Shown: one piece after another, positions 1-8,789 of the stretch
Numbering within the stretch: the stretch's first letter is position 1
Layout: the number at the start of each line of letters is the position of its first letter
DNA from: Myroides odoratus DSM 2801
GTDB taxonomy: Bacteria > Bacteroidota > Bacteroidia > Flavobacteriales > Flavobacteriaceae
Length of the DNA stretch: 64,000 nucleotides
Assembly: GCF_000243275.1 (NCBI RefSeq)
Contig: NZ_CM001437.1
Span: forward strand, 2,959,750 to 3,023,749
Direction: 5' to 3'
Notes under the pieces: generated by a model
The model's database searches: none
The model's input: the letters and a program-made list of their open reading frames with translations, nothing else
What the model was told of the DNA's origin: nothing
Translations under genes and position numbers: made by a program

Positions 1-1
1 C

Positions 2-304
2 GCTTCTGTGATGAATAGCTTGAGAATCGCTCTAACGATAGGTGGTGCTTATGCGGCAGTAGCATTCTCTTTTGCAGGATATACTTTCCCACCAGAAGGA
101 ATGAGCGGATTTGTACGTGGCGTAAATTATGTATTTCCCTTTCATTCCTATATGCGTTTTGTTGTGAATTATGCCATTCGTGGTATTTCATTCAATGCTG
201 AGCAAGCAGGCTATTTAATTGCTTTTGCTGTGTTCATCTGTTTAGGATTAATCGGAATTCCGTTTTATTATAAAAAATTACAGAAAGGAGGCTATGATGC
301 TTAA
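2..304 (+). CDS. ABC-2 type transporter permease, C-terminal part (truncated by window edge)
   Basis: Only the last ~100 residues are visible and the frame is open to the left edge, so the true start lies outside. What is seen is three hydrophobic stretches with a short basic C-terminus (YYKKLQKGG), as in the last membrane helices of ABC-2/YhgE-like permeases. The stop overlaps the start of the next permease by 11 bases, so the two are translated together and probably form one export complex. ABC-2 permease pairs of this kind usually accompany an HlyD-type adaptor and an outer-membrane factor upstream, which cannot be seen here. The permease assignment rests mainly on the neighbour. Confidence 0.7.
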   Translation, partial: ASVMNSLRIALTIGGAYAAVAFSFAGYTFPPEGMSGFVRGVNYVFPFHSYMRFVVNYAIRGISFNAEQAGYLIAFAVFICLGLIGIPFYYKKLQKGGYDA

Positions 305-1502
305 GCGATGGATAGAAAATTGGGCCTTGATTATCGAATCGTGTAAGCGAGAGATCCAAATGATTTTTAAAGACTCTGCAATCGTAATCACGTATATTGT
401 CTGTGTACTTCTAGTTGCTTTTGTGTATTCCTATGTGTATTCGAAAGAGGTGATTACAGAATTACCTGTGGCCATTGTCAACCAGGATCAATCGAAAATG
501 AGTTTTCAAATTGATCGCATGTTGGATGCAACACCTCAGCTTAAAGTAGATTTGCGTACAGCGAGTATGGATTTGGCACAAGAAGCGTTTTACCAAGAAA
601 AAATCAAAGGAATAATCGTTATTCCAGAACATTTTGGAAGAGATTTACAAAAGGGGAAAGTACCTACGCTTGGTGCGTATTGCGATGCTTCCTATATGCT
701 ATATTACAAGCAAACCCTAGGGGCTGTTATGCTTACAGCAGGAACTTTGGGAGGGCAAGTTGAAGTGAATAAGATGATGGCTGGAGGAATGCCAATGAAA
801 CAAGCAGCAGCGACGAGACGTCCTTTTGATGTAACGGCGAAACCGTTATTTAATATCAATGGAGGTTATGCTACATTTCTGATGCCCGCTGTTTTCTTAA
901 TTGCGATTCAGACACTACAATTGAATGGAATGGGAATTTTAGCTGGTACGTTACGAGAAAAAAGAAGTTTTGGACAAGCCTTTGCTTATGCAACAGGACG
1001 TTTTTCTAATTTCTTCTTGACTATTGGACGAAGTTTAGCCTACCTCATTCTTTCCATGTTGATGATGTGGATTGTATTGGGTGTTGTGATGCACTTGTTT
1101 ACCTTTCCACAACGCGGAAATCTACTGGAAGTAACGCTGTTTTTGATTCCATTCTTACTCGCAGTTTCCTTTTTAGGGATGACCTTAGCGAATTGTTTTA
1201 AACACAGGGAAGATTCAATTATGACGATTACCCTTTTTTCAATTCCTACTTTGTTGATGACTGGCTTGTCTTGGCCAACAACAGCTTTTCCAACGGCCAT
1301 TAAGGTTATTTCTTTTTTTGTGCCTTCTACTGTAGGAACAAAAGGTTTTGTCGCACTCACTCAGTTTGGGGCTTCGCTACAAGATATCAAGGATTTGTTT
1401 GTGCAAATGTGGTTGGTGTGCCTCTTTTATTTTATGCTAGCCATCTGGACGAATTGGCGCTTAAGAAGAAAAGAAGGGGAAACCATTTCCCAAGAGATAT
1501 AA
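294..1502 (+). CDS. ABC-2 type transporter permease
   Basis: A 402-residue inner-membrane protein. One membrane helix lies near residues 32-50, followed by a large periplasmic domain (about 50-190) with the 'AIVNQDQS' segment common in YhgE/YbhR/YhhJ-type ABC-2 permeases, then five or so helices from about 200 to the end. It probably exports a hydrophobic compound or drug with a separate ATPase; no ATPase gene is in view. It overlaps the preceding permease gene, has a purine-rich AAGGAGG just upstream, and is followed at once by a strong terminator. The substrate is unknown. Confidence 0.85.
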   Translation: MMLKRWIENWALIIESCKREIQMIFKDSAIVITYIVCVLLVAFVYSYVYSKEVITELPVAIVNQDQSKMSFQIDRMLDATPQLKVDLRTASMDLAQEAFYQEKIKGIIVIPEHFGRDLQKGKVPTLGAYCDASYMLYYKQTLGAVMLTAGTLGGQVEVNKMMAGGMPMKQAAATRRPFDVTAKPLFNINGGYATFLMPAVFLIAIQTLQLNGMGILAGTLREKRSFGQAFAYATGRFSNFFLTIGRSLAYLILSMLMMWIVLGVVMHLFTFPQRGNLLEVTLFLIPFLLAVSFLGMTLANCFKHREDSIMTITLFSIPTLLMTGLSWPTTAFPTAIKVISFFVPSTVGTKGFVALTQFGASLQDIKDLFVQMWLVCLFYFMLAIWTNWRLRRKEGETISQEI

Positions 1503-1537
1503 AAAAATAGGATCGTGTAAACGATCCTATTTTTTTA
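1501..1537. terminator. bidirectional intrinsic terminator
   Basis: A perfect 16-bp inverted repeat, AAAAAAATAGGATCGT, with the loop GTAA, and A/T runs on both sides. It lies between convergent genes ending at 1502 (+) and 1527 (-), so it can end transcription from either side. Confidence 0.9.
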
Positions 1538-2366
1538 TAGTTAATTGATAAATTGATGTCGGTAGTTCTGGATTATCAGGGTCTGTACACAAGAAGAAAG
1601 AAACCTCTTTTTTGTTGTTTTTATACACGGTTATACCCTCGAACTTTTGATCTGTACTAATGGTCTTGGTCTTTTCAACTTTCATTTTTTTAGTGTTGAT
1701 TTTTCCAACAATTGAACCTTTGATTTCACCATCTGCATACGTAGAACTAGAATCTTCCGCTGTTGCAATAAAATAAAGATCTTGATCCACTAAAACGGCA
1801 TCTGTAAATCCCGTTTGAACCTGATCTAATTTTGGTAACTTCATGGGAGTATAGGTGATTCTAAAATTATCTAAGATGCTTTCACCTGTTACGACAAATA
1901 CTCCATTTTGTTGTTTAGGACCATTGCCACGATTGAAAAAATACCACGTTTCTGCATCATACACCACCCCTTCAATATTAAAATCAGCATCGTCCATATG
2001 AGCAAAGGCTTTCATGGATTCATATAATAATTCCAAAGATTGTTTACTGACTGGTTCATTCGTCATCTGATGGATTTCATACAAATCAGTTCGATTGGGT
2101 TTGGAACCCGAACCAAATAAATAGTAATTGATTCCATCAAAGGTCATGGATTCCAAATCAGGTTTGTCTGCTTTTGCAATATGCTCTTGTCCGATATAAT
2201 CCTCCGTAAGGGCTGTTTTATTTAGTTTTTTGGACGGTATATCGTAATGATATAAATACGAACTATCGTCTGCAATTAAATGAAGTTTGTCTTCGGCATA
2301 GTACAAACCAGATGCCGCACTTAGGCCAATAATATGATAGAGGAACTCTAATGTCAGTTTTCTCAT
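1527..2366 (-). CDS. propeller-like protein, DUF6929-like
   Basis: A 279-residue protein rich in short beta strands with repeating 'YYLFGSGS', 'WYFFNRGNG' and 'LYFIATAEDSS' segments spaced about 45-50 residues apart, which suggests a small beta-propeller. It resembles the flavobacterial DUF6929 or phytase/esterase-like propeller families, but I cannot place it with certainty. No clear signal peptide is seen, although the N-terminal 20 residues are fairly hydrophobic. It is a single gene, divergent from the polyphosphate kinase gene, and ends at the shared terminator. Function unknown. Confidence 0.7.
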   Translation of the reverse strand: MRKLTLEFLYHIIGLSAASGLYYAEDKLHLIADDSSYLYHYDIPSKKLNKTALTEDYIGQEHIAKADKPDLESMTFDGINYYLFGSGSKPNRTDLYEIHQMTNEPVSKQSLELLYESMKAFAHMDDADFNIEGVVYDAETWYFFNRGNGPKQQNGVFVVTGESILDNFRITYTPMKLPKLDQVQTGFTDAVLVDQDLYFIATAEDSSSTYADGEIKGSIVGKINTKKMKVEKTKTISTDQKFEGITVYKNNKKEVSFFLCTDPDNPELPTSIYQLTIKK

Positions 2367-2428
2367 GGTTACTTGAATTGAATTTTATAAATTTAATACA
2401 TCCGAATTACTTAACGAATTAAATTGAT

Positions 2429-3301
2429 ATGAGTTTTGAAAATAAATATAAGGCAATAGGGAAAACGAAACTAGCCAAGTTAGCTACGGTTCCAGATTTT
2501 GAATTGAGCCCTAAAAAAGCCATACGCAAATTAGAAGAAGTAAGTAGACACTTGAGTAAATTTCAAGAATTGATGTATGCGCACAATCGCTACAGTTTTT
2601 TGATTTGCATTCAGGGGATGGATACGGCGGGCAAAGATAGTTTGATTCGAGAAGTCTTTAAGTCGTTCAATGCTAGGGGAGTGGTGGTTCAGAGTTTTAA
2701 GAAACCGACTGCTACCGAATTGGAACATGATTATTTATGGAGACATTATATCGCTTTGCCAGAGAAAGGAAAATTTACCGTTTTTAATCGCACGCATTAT
2801 GAAAATGTACTTGTTTCTCGTGTACATCCAGAAATTGTATTACATGAGCGACTGCCACAAATTACGAGTACCGATCAACTAGACGAACAGTTCTGGGAAA
2901 AGCGCTATAAAGAAATCAGCAATTTTGAAGAGCATATCAGCAACAATGGAGTAGTGGTGCTTAAATTCTTCTTGCATTTGGGGAAAGATGAGCAAAAAAA
3001 ACGCATTTTACGTCGATTGGGGAAAGAGAAGCACCATTGGAAATTTGCGCCAGAAGATGTTCGCGAGCGCGAGTTTTGGGATGAATATCAAACGTATTAT
3101 GAAGAAGCCATTGAGAAAACCTCAACAAAAGCATGTCCGTGGTATGTGATTCCCGCTGATAATAAAGAGCTATGTCGCTATATTTTTGCCAGTATTTTAT
3201 TGGAAATAACAGAACAATTAACAGATGTTAGTTTGCCGGAATTGCCGGATAATATTAAAGACAACTTGTCTAAGTATAGAGAGCGATTGCTGAATGAATA
3301 A
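2429..3301 (+). CDS. polyphosphate kinase 2 family protein (polyP:nucleotide phosphotransferase)
   Basis: PPK2 enzymes transfer phosphate between inorganic polyphosphate and nucleotides in the cytoplasm. Seen here: a Walker A loop GMDTAGKDS at residues 63-71, the Walker B-like 'NRTHYENVLVSRVHP' region near 120, and the basic lid 'RLGKEKHHWKF' near 195. The length of 290 residues fits a single-domain PPK2 (about 230-300). The class (AMP-, ADP- or GDP-using) cannot be told from motifs alone. It is a monocistronic gene closed by a terminator. Confidence 0.92.
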   Translation: MSFENKYKAIGKTKLAKLATVPDFELSPKKAIRKLEEVSRHLSKFQELMYAHNRYSFLICIQGMDTAGKDSLIREVFKSFNARGVVVQSFKKPTATELEHDYLWRHYIALPEKGKFTVFNRTHYENVLVSRVHPEIVLHERLPQITSTDQLDEQFWEKRYKEISNFEEHISNNGVVVLKFFLHLGKDEQKKRILRRLGKEKHHWKFAPEDVREREFWDEYQTYYEEAIEKTSTKACPWYVIPADNKELCRYIFASILLEITEQLTDVSLPELPDNIKDNLSKYRERLLNE

Positions 3302-3323
3302 AAAAAGGGCCTAGGCCCTTTTT
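3302..3323. terminator. bidirectional intrinsic terminator
   Basis: AAAAAGGGCC and GGCCCTTTTT form a perfect 10-bp stem between the convergent PPK2 gene and the barrel gene. Confidence 0.85.
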
Positions 3324-3326
3324 ACG

Positions 3327-3848
3327 TTATTTTTTATTTTTGTTCTTCTTTAAGCTAAATCCATAAGCTGCTCGTAAGCCAATTTGATCCACGTGGTAAT
3401 CGTTATAGCGCTCATATCGCAAGCTGATATCGATGTATTTATTCGCATAACCAATAGACGGACTCCAAATAAAGGTGTTACCTGATCCTTGATGTGTTCC
3501 AAATCCAGCACCTACTTCACCCAAGGCATAGAAGTTTTTAGTCATGAAATGTTTGAATCCTGCTTTGACTGGAATAACGCCTAAATCTTGATCGTGTTTT
3601 TCCTTCAAATGAGAATATCCTGTCGTTAAGGTCAAGGACGTTTCTTTACTCAAATCATATTGTAAACGGGCATCCGCACCAAATACAGCATCATAATCGG
3701 AATGAGTTGAAATTCCTCCATTTAATCCAAAACCAATTCGAAAACCTTTCGGGTAATAGGGCTTTGTTTTATTTTGGGCAAAAGCAGTAGGAAGAGTTAG
3801 CGTCCCTAGTGCTAAAAATAGCGCAATTGTTCTTTTTGACTTTAGCAT
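3327..3848 (-). CDS. small outer-membrane beta-barrel protein
   Basis: A 173-residue secreted protein. It has a signal peptide (basic MLKSKR, hydrophobic core, cleavage near TAFAQ at about residue 25). The rest alternates hydrophobic and polar residues with aromatic-rich strands ('IDISLRYERY', 'AAYGFSL') as in eight-stranded porin-like barrels of Bacteroidota. The last residues are the basic tail KKNKNKK, which is unusual because barrels often end in an aromatic residue. The gene is alone, with a terminator downstream. Role unknown. Confidence 0.75.
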   Translation of the reverse strand: MLKSKRTIALFLALGTLTLPTAFAQNKTKPYYPKGFRIGFGLNGGISTHSDYDAVFGADARLQYDLSKETSLTLTTGYSHLKEKHDQDLGVIPVKAGFKHFMTKNFYALGEVGAGFGTHQGSGNTFIWSPSIGYANKYIDISLRYERYNDYHVDQIGLRAAYGFSLKKNKNKK

Positions 3849-3942
3849 AGCTTGTGTTTTTAGTTTTGTTTTGAAAAAAAATAAAACAAATAGTTTGCCG
3901 TTGTTTCGTCATTCTTTTAAAAGAATTTGTTAACCCAACAGA

Positions 3943-3970
3943 TTGTTTCGTTTTCAAGTCTGTATATTTG
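3943..3970 (+). promoter_or_regulatory. sigma-A promoter of the MATE gene
   Basis: TTG at 3943-3945, a 17-nt spacer, and TATATTTG at 3963-3970, an exact match to the Bacteroidota -7 consensus TAnnTTTG. It lies 17 nt upstream of the ATG at 3988. Confidence 0.7.
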
Positions 3971-3987
3971 CACAAATTTTTTAGTAC

Positions 3988-5367
3988 ATGAACCTGTCAA
4001 TCTATATCAAAGAGTTTCGTTATAATATTCAATTGGCCTATCCTATTATCTTAGCTATGCTAGGACATACGGTAGTTGGGGTAATTGATAATATTATGGT
4101 GGGTAAGATTGGACCTACAGAATTAGCTGCTGCCTCATTGGCCAATAGCTTCGTATTTATTGCGATTTCATTGGGGGTAGGGTTTTCTACAGCCATCACG
4201 CCTTTTGTCGCTAAAAGTGACGCAGCCAATGATTTAGAAGGTGGTCGATCAACCTTTGTCAATGGACTTTTCCTTTGTACCGTGGTCGGTGTGGTCTTGT
4301 TTACCATTATCTTTTTAGCTAAACCCTTTTTACAGTATATGGGGCAGCCAGAAGAAGTTACAGTATTGGCAAAACCCTTTTTAGATATTGTCGCTTTGTC
4401 GATTATTCCTTTGGTGATGTACCAAGGATACAAGCAGTTTGCAGATGGAAAATCTCAAACAAAAAATTCGATGTATGCTACCTTAATTTGTAATGCAGTA
4501 AATTTATTGTTTAACTATTTATTGATTTACGGTGTGTGGTTTTTCCCCACATTGGGCATGTTAGGGGCGGCATATGGTACATTAATTTCGCGTGTTGTCA
4601 TGATTATTTACATGCATTTTGCATTGACAAGACAAGACATGTTCAAGCCTTTTATGCTTAACCTGCGTTTTAGTGAAATAAAGAGAAATGTATTGACGCA
4701 GATTGCAAAAATTGGAATTCCTTCGGGGTTAATGAGCTTTTTTGAAGTCGCTTTATTCGTTGGTGCAGTATGGCTTTCGGGAATGTTGGGAACAGTTTCT
4801 CAAGCAGCCAACCAAATTGCACTTAGTATGTCTTCCATGACTTTTATGTTTGCTAGTGGGTTAGGAGTTGCCGCTACGATTCGCGTCGGAAATCAAATGG
4901 GATTGAAAAATTATACCTATTTAAAAACGGTAGCGCGTTCTATTATGCTCATGGCACTCCTTATTTATATCATTTTTGCTTTACTATTTGTGGCGTTCCA
5001 CAACTATATTCCGCTGTTGTTCTTAGATGCGAAAGACAGTATGAATGCCGTGATGAATGAAGAAGTAATTCGAATCGCAGGACAATTGTTGTTAGTGGCA
5101 GCCATCTTTCAGATCTCAGATTGTTTGCAAGTGGTAACGCTAGGAGCTTTACGTGGATTACAGGATGTAAACGTACCGATGATTATTACCTTTATTTCCT
5201 ATTGGATTGTAGGATTTCCAATGTCAATTTACTTAAGTTTGTATACAGATATAGGAACACCAGGTATTTGGATCGGATTATTAGCCGGATTAACAACGGC
5301 AGCTATTTTGCTTTATACGCGTTTCCATCATATATCAAATCGATTGATTAATACTAATATAAAATAA
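3988..5367 (+). CDS. MATE family efflux transporter (NorM-like)
   Basis: A 459-residue inner-membrane protein with about twelve membrane helices in two halves of six. The first half contains 'AYPIILAMLGHTVVGVIDNIMVGKIGPTELAAASLANS', the usual MATE opening (quoted here as two overlapping motifs: a P in helix 1 and MVG at its end). The second half begins near residue 240 with 'GIPSGLMSFFE'. MATE proteins expel cationic drugs or metabolites using Na+ or H+ gradients. It has its own promoter and is followed after 7 nt by a small acidic protein gene, probably co-transcribed. Substrate not predictable. Confidence 0.93.
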   Translation: MNLSIYIKEFRYNIQLAYPIILAMLGHTVVGVIDNIMVGKIGPTELAAASLANSFVFIAISLGVGFSTAITPFVAKSDAANDLEGGRSTFVNGLFLCTVVGVVLFTIIFLAKPFLQYMGQPEEVTVLAKPFLDIVALSIIPLVMYQGYKQFADGKSQTKNSMYATLICNAVNLLFNYLLIYGVWFFPTLGMLGAAYGTLISRVVMIIYMHFALTRQDMFKPFMLNLRFSEIKRNVLTQIAKIGIPSGLMSFFEVALFVGAVWLSGMLGTVSQAANQIALSMSSMTFMFASGLGVAATIRVGNQMGLKNYTYLKTVARSIMLMALLIYIIFALLFVAFHNYIPLLFLDAKDSMNAVMNEEVIRIAGQLLLVAAIFQISDCLQVVTLGALRGLQDVNVPMIITFISYWIVGFPMSIYLSLYTDIGTPGIWIGLLAGLTTAAILLYTRFHHISNRLINTNIK

Positions 5368-5374
5368 TAAAATC

Positions 5375-5620
5375 ATGCAATTACCAAAATTTGTTTTAGC
5401 TGATAATACAGACCATTTAGATGATATCTTTATTATACACTTAGAGTTTCCACGCTTTATCATTAACTTAAATACAGACGAAATCGAGTTCTTAGAAACA
5501 ATCGAAGAATCAGAAGAGTCAGAAGTAGAAGAAGAGATGGAAGCTTTAGTAGTAAAAGCTGGAGAATTCTACGAAAGAGAGATGGCTAGATATGTTGAAA
5601 GTGAAGAATTAGAAGACTAA
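5375..5620 (+). CDS. small acidic protein of unknown function
   Basis: An 81-residue protein, unrecognised by name. The second half is highly acidic (a run of Glu, Ser and Val near residues 40-60, ending EELED); the first half has alternating hydrophobic residues ('DIFIIHLEFPRFIINLN'). No signal peptide or membrane helix is seen. It starts 7 nt after the MATE stop and ends just before a strong terminator, so it is the second gene of a two-gene unit. Small acidic proteins of this sort are common in flavobacteria; I infer a cytoplasmic location only. Confidence 0.8.
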   Translation: MQLPKFVLADNTDHLDDIFIIHLEFPRFIINLNTDEIEFLETIEESEESEVEEEMEALVVKAGEFYEREMARYVESEELED

Positions 5621-5643
5621 TTCCGCGTTCAAATTAGAATAGA

Positions 5644-5692
5644 AACAGCTGTAAAGGAGAAAATGATTCTCCCTTACAGCTGTTTTTTTATA
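5644..5692 (+). terminator. intrinsic terminator
   Basis: AACAGCTGTAA pairs with TTACAGCTGTT, with further pairing of GGAGA and TCTCC inside, followed by a T run. It closes the MATE/small-protein unit. Confidence 0.85.
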
Positions 5693-5899
5693 TGAATTTA
5701 TCAGTAAAAGGAGCCCATTTTGTCTGTTTGTTGAGGAAAGTGGATTTCTTTGGCTTATTGTTTTGGTGCAAATGATGCATTTAAAGAAGGGTTTTGGTGT
5801 ATTATTTTAGATATTGAAATGATTGCAAACAAAAGATAACGCTTTTGGCAGTAATGATATTCTGGAAGTGTAAAAATCAGTGAACGGATGAAAAAACCT

Positions 5900-5907
5900 T
5901 ACCTTTG
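5900..5907 (+). promoter_or_regulatory. -7 box of the MFS transporter gene
   Basis: TACCTTTG is an exact match to TAnnTTTG. It overlaps an upstream in-frame GTG at 5907, so the transcript cannot include that codon. This decides the start of the next gene in favour of the ATG at 5928. Confidence 0.65.
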
Positions 5908-5927
5908 TGTACTTTAAAATTGAGGGT

Positions 5928-7169
5928 ATGAACAAAATTTTAAGTATCCAACATAAAGTGTTGGATAAGGTTAATAAACAAACATTATCGCAACAGACAG
6001 TTTATCCAATTTTGTTAGCGATTAGTTTTGGACACTTGTGTAACGATTTATTACAAGCAATCGTACCAGCAACGTATCCACTATTGAAAGAAAACTATCA
6101 GTTGAGTTTCGCGCAGATTGGATTGATTACTTTCTTTTATCAAATGTCTTCTTCTTTATTACAACCACTAGTAGGAAATTATACCGACAAAAGACCTCAA
6201 CCATATTCTCAAATATACGGGATGTTGTGTACCACATTAGGAGTGATTTTACTTGCTTTTGCGCCAAGTTATATTTGGGTGTTGGTTGCCGTAACCTGTA
6301 TTGGTATCGGATCTTCTATTTTCCATCCAGAGTCATCGCGTGTTTCGTATGTTGCATCTGGTGGAAAGCGTAGTTTGGCTCAATCCATCTTTCAAATTGG
6401 AGGAAATACAGGAACTGCATTAGCACCGTTATTGGTGGCTTGGGTTGTCCTGCCTAAAGGACAACAACACTTGCTGTGGTTTGTTGTAGTGGCCATTATT
6501 GCTCAATTTGTGTACTATTTTATTGGAACGTGGTATAAGGGAATTTTGCGTCATGCAGCTACTAAACAGAAAAAGAAAATACTCATTCCAGAATTATCTT
6601 CACTTCGAGTGAATAGTGCGATTGTCGTTCTATTGCTGTTGATTTTCTCGAAGTATTTCTATGTGGCCAGTATTTCAAGCTACTTCCAATTCTACACCAT
6701 GGATAAGTTTGGTATTACAGAAGTTCAAGCACAGGTATATTTATTTTACTTCCTAATTGCTGTAGCTTTAGGTACATTGATTGGTGGTTTCTTAGGAGAT
6801 AAAGTAGGACGTAAATACATCATTTGGTTCTCTGTTCTTGGAGCAGCGCCATTTACGCTATTGTTGCCTCATGTCGACTTAGCTTGGACGGGTATTCTGA
6901 TTGTCGTTATTGGATTTATTATCTCTTCTGCTTTCCCTTCTATTTTGGTGTATGCCCAAGAGTTGTTACCAAAGAAAATAGGGATGGTATCTGGGTTATT
7001 TTACGGTTTTGCCTTTGGAATGGGCGGATTAGGTTCAGCACTTTTAGGTTGGTGGGCCGATCACACTTCGATTGAATACATTTACACTGTATGTGCGTAT
7101 TTGCCTTTAATTGGGATTATTGCTTGTTTCTTACCTAATATGAAAAAAGTGAAATTTAGAGAAGAATAA
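5928..7169 (+). CDS. MFS transporter, fosmidomycin-resistance (Fsr) type
   Basis: A 413-residue inner-membrane exporter with about twelve helices. The N-terminal part has 'GHLCNDLLQAIVPATYPLLK' and 'GLITFFYQMSSSLLQPLVGN', very like Fsr-type MFS proteins, and the A-motif-like 'GGFLGDKVGRK' lies in the second half. Members expel drugs such as fosmidomycin or small metabolites; the substrate here is unknown. The ATG at 5928 was chosen because the -7 promoter box overlaps the earlier GTG at 5907. It is a single gene. Confidence 0.9.
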   Translation: MNKILSIQHKVLDKVNKQTLSQQTVYPILLAISFGHLCNDLLQAIVPATYPLLKENYQLSFAQIGLITFFYQMSSSLLQPLVGNYTDKRPQPYSQIYGMLCTTLGVILLAFAPSYIWVLVAVTCIGIGSSIFHPESSRVSYVASGGKRSLAQSIFQIGGNTGTALAPLLVAWVVLPKGQQHLLWFVVVAIIAQFVYYFIGTWYKGILRHAATKQKKKILIPELSSLRVNSAIVVLLLLIFSKYFYVASISSYFQFYTMDKFGITEVQAQVYLFYFLIAVALGTLIGGFLGDKVGRKYIIWFSVLGAAPFTLLLPHVDLAWTGILIVVIGFIISSAFPSILVYAQELLPKKIGMVSGLFYGFAFGMGGLGSALLGWWADHTSIEYIYTVCAYLPLIGIIACFLPNMKKVKFREE

Positions 7170-7245
7170 ATCTCAAGATAATATAAAAATGACTCTTGTC
7201 TTTATGTATGCGAAGCTACAAATGAGAACAAGAGGTTTTTGAAAT

Positions 7246-7282
7246 AAAAAATCCGATGCATATCATGCATCGGATTTTTTTA
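7246..7282. terminator. bidirectional intrinsic terminator
   Basis: A perfect 16-bp stem, AAAAAATCCGATGCAT, with loop ATC, lies between the convergent MFS gene (+) and the mgtE gene (-). Confidence 0.9.
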
Positions 7283-7298
7283 TAAGGATAAATTTGAT

Positions 7299-8612
7299 TT
7301 ACAGTAGTTTTCCCGTAAGGAACATAGCAGCGATGGTGAAATAGATGATTAAACCCGAAACGTCTACTAAAGTGGCTACAAATGGAGCCGAAGCGGTTGC
7401 GGGGTCCATGCCAAATTTCTTTAAGACAAACGGAATAATCGAACCTGATAAAGTTCCCCAAAGCACAATAAATAGTAAAGAGACCGAAACACTTAACCCT
7501 ACGTACAACCAAAATTCTCCATAGTCGTAGATTCCTGTTTCTTGCCAAATGAAAATGCGGATAAAACCAATAATTCCCAAGATTCCTCCCAACATTAAAC
7601 CAGAAGCAATTTCTTTGCGCATTACATACCACCAATCACCTAGCTTAAGTTCTCCTAAAGCCATAGCACGAATAATTAAAGACGCAGCTTGAGAACCTGA
7701 GTTTCCTCCACTGGAAATAATTAAAGGAACAAATAAAGCTAATACAACTGCTTTTTCAATTTCTTGATCATAGTAACTCATCGCTGAAGCCGTTAACATT
7801 TCCCCTAAAAAGAGGACGATTAACCAACCTGCTCGTTTTTTTACTAATTCATAAAGAGGCGTATGCGTATAGGATAAATCCAACTCTTCCATCCCCCCGA
7901 ATTTTTGAATGTCTTCCGTATCGCGTTCTTTAATTTTATCTAAGATATCATCAAAGGTAACAATACCAACAAGCACTCCTTTTTCTGTGATAATGGGTAA
8001 AGCTGAACGGTCGTATTTTTCAAAATCATCAAACGCATCTTCCATAGGCGTTGTAGTAACTAAGGAAACAAAGTTGTGGTCAATCAGATCCGCAATTAAA
8101 GTCTCTTCATCCGCCAACAACAATTGTCCGATTTGCAAGTCATCAATCAGTACATTGTGATCATCCACAACATAAATATAGTTTAGCGTTTCTGCTTTCT
8201 TACCATATTTTTTAATGTGTTGAAAAACCTGTTTTACTGTTCGATTGGCTTTGGTTTGAATATACAAAGGCGTCATTAAACGCGCAATACTATCCTCTTT
8301 GTATCCTATTAAATTTAAAGCAATTTGCTTTTCAGTATCATTTAATAAGTTGATTGAATATTTAATTAATTCATCAGGGAAGTTTTCTAAAAGTTCCGTT
8401 CTATCATCCGGCTCTAGGTTATTCAGTACCTCAGCATAATCCTCTCGAGTCATACTGCGTACAATTTCCTCCTGAATATTGATATCTAAAAATGAAAACA
8501 CTTCGACCTTCAGCTCGGGGGAAAGCTTTAGAAAATGAAGATTTCGTTCTCTCCTTCTCATTTCTGAAATAGCTTCAGCAATGTCGGCTGGGTGCATATC
8601 TTTAAAAAACAT
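7299..8612 (-). CDS. mgtE: magnesium transporter MgtE
   Basis: A Mg2+ channel of the inner membrane gated by cytoplasmic Mg2+. Domains in order: the MgtE N-terminal superhelical domain (about 1-105, acidic '[14 protein letters not shown]'), two CBS domains (about 110-235, '[14 protein letters not shown]' and '[13 protein letters not shown]'), a connecting helix, and a five-helix pore domain with the family signature '[14 protein letters not shown]' and '[11 protein letters not shown]'. The length of 437 fits the family (about 450). Its own -7 box lies just upstream. It is monocistronic. Confidence 0.95.
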   Translation of the reverse strand: MFFKDMHPADIAEAISEMRRRERNLHFLKLSPELKVEVFSFLDINIQEEIVRSMTREDYAEVLNNLEPDDRTELLENFPDELIKYSINLLNDTEKQIALNLIGYKEDSIARLMTPLYIQTKANRTVKQVFQHIKKYGKKAETLNYIYVVDDHNVLIDDLQIGQLLLADEETLIADLIDHNFVSLVTTTPMEDAFDDFEKYDRSALPIITEKGVLVGIVTFDDILDKIKERDTEDIQKFGGMEELDLSYTHTPLYELVKKRAGWLIVLFLGEMLTASAMSYYDQEIEKAVVLALFVPLIISSGGNSGSQAASLIIRAMALGELKLGDWWYVMRKEIASGLMLGGILGIIGFIRIFIWQETGIYDYGEFWLYVGLSVSVSLLFIVLWGTLSGSIIPFVLKKFGMDPATASAPFVATLVDVSGLIIYFTIAAMFLTGKLL

Positions 8613-8660
8613 AGTTAGAATTTTATAAAGTGTTTAACAATCATTTTTTCATTTCGAATG

Positions 8661-8668
8661 CAAAAGTA
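8661..8668 (-). promoter_or_regulatory. -7 box of mgtE
   Basis: Read on the minus strand the sequence is TACTTTTG, an exact TAnnTTTG match, about 50 nt upstream of the mgtE start codon. No clear -33 TTG was found at the usual distance. Confidence 0.5.
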
Positions 8669-8789
8669 ACGCTTAGATATAGGAAATTAAAATTTCTAAT
8701 CATATTCTAATAATAAAGTTAAACAAAAATATGCAGACTTAAAGTTAGGTGAACATTATAATTTTTACCTCTCATCGCCTCACCCGCTC

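Noticed and set aside
5907-5927. GTG start of the MFS transporter at 5907
   Set aside because: The -7 promoter box TACCTTTG overlaps this codon, so it would not be transcribed as part of the message.
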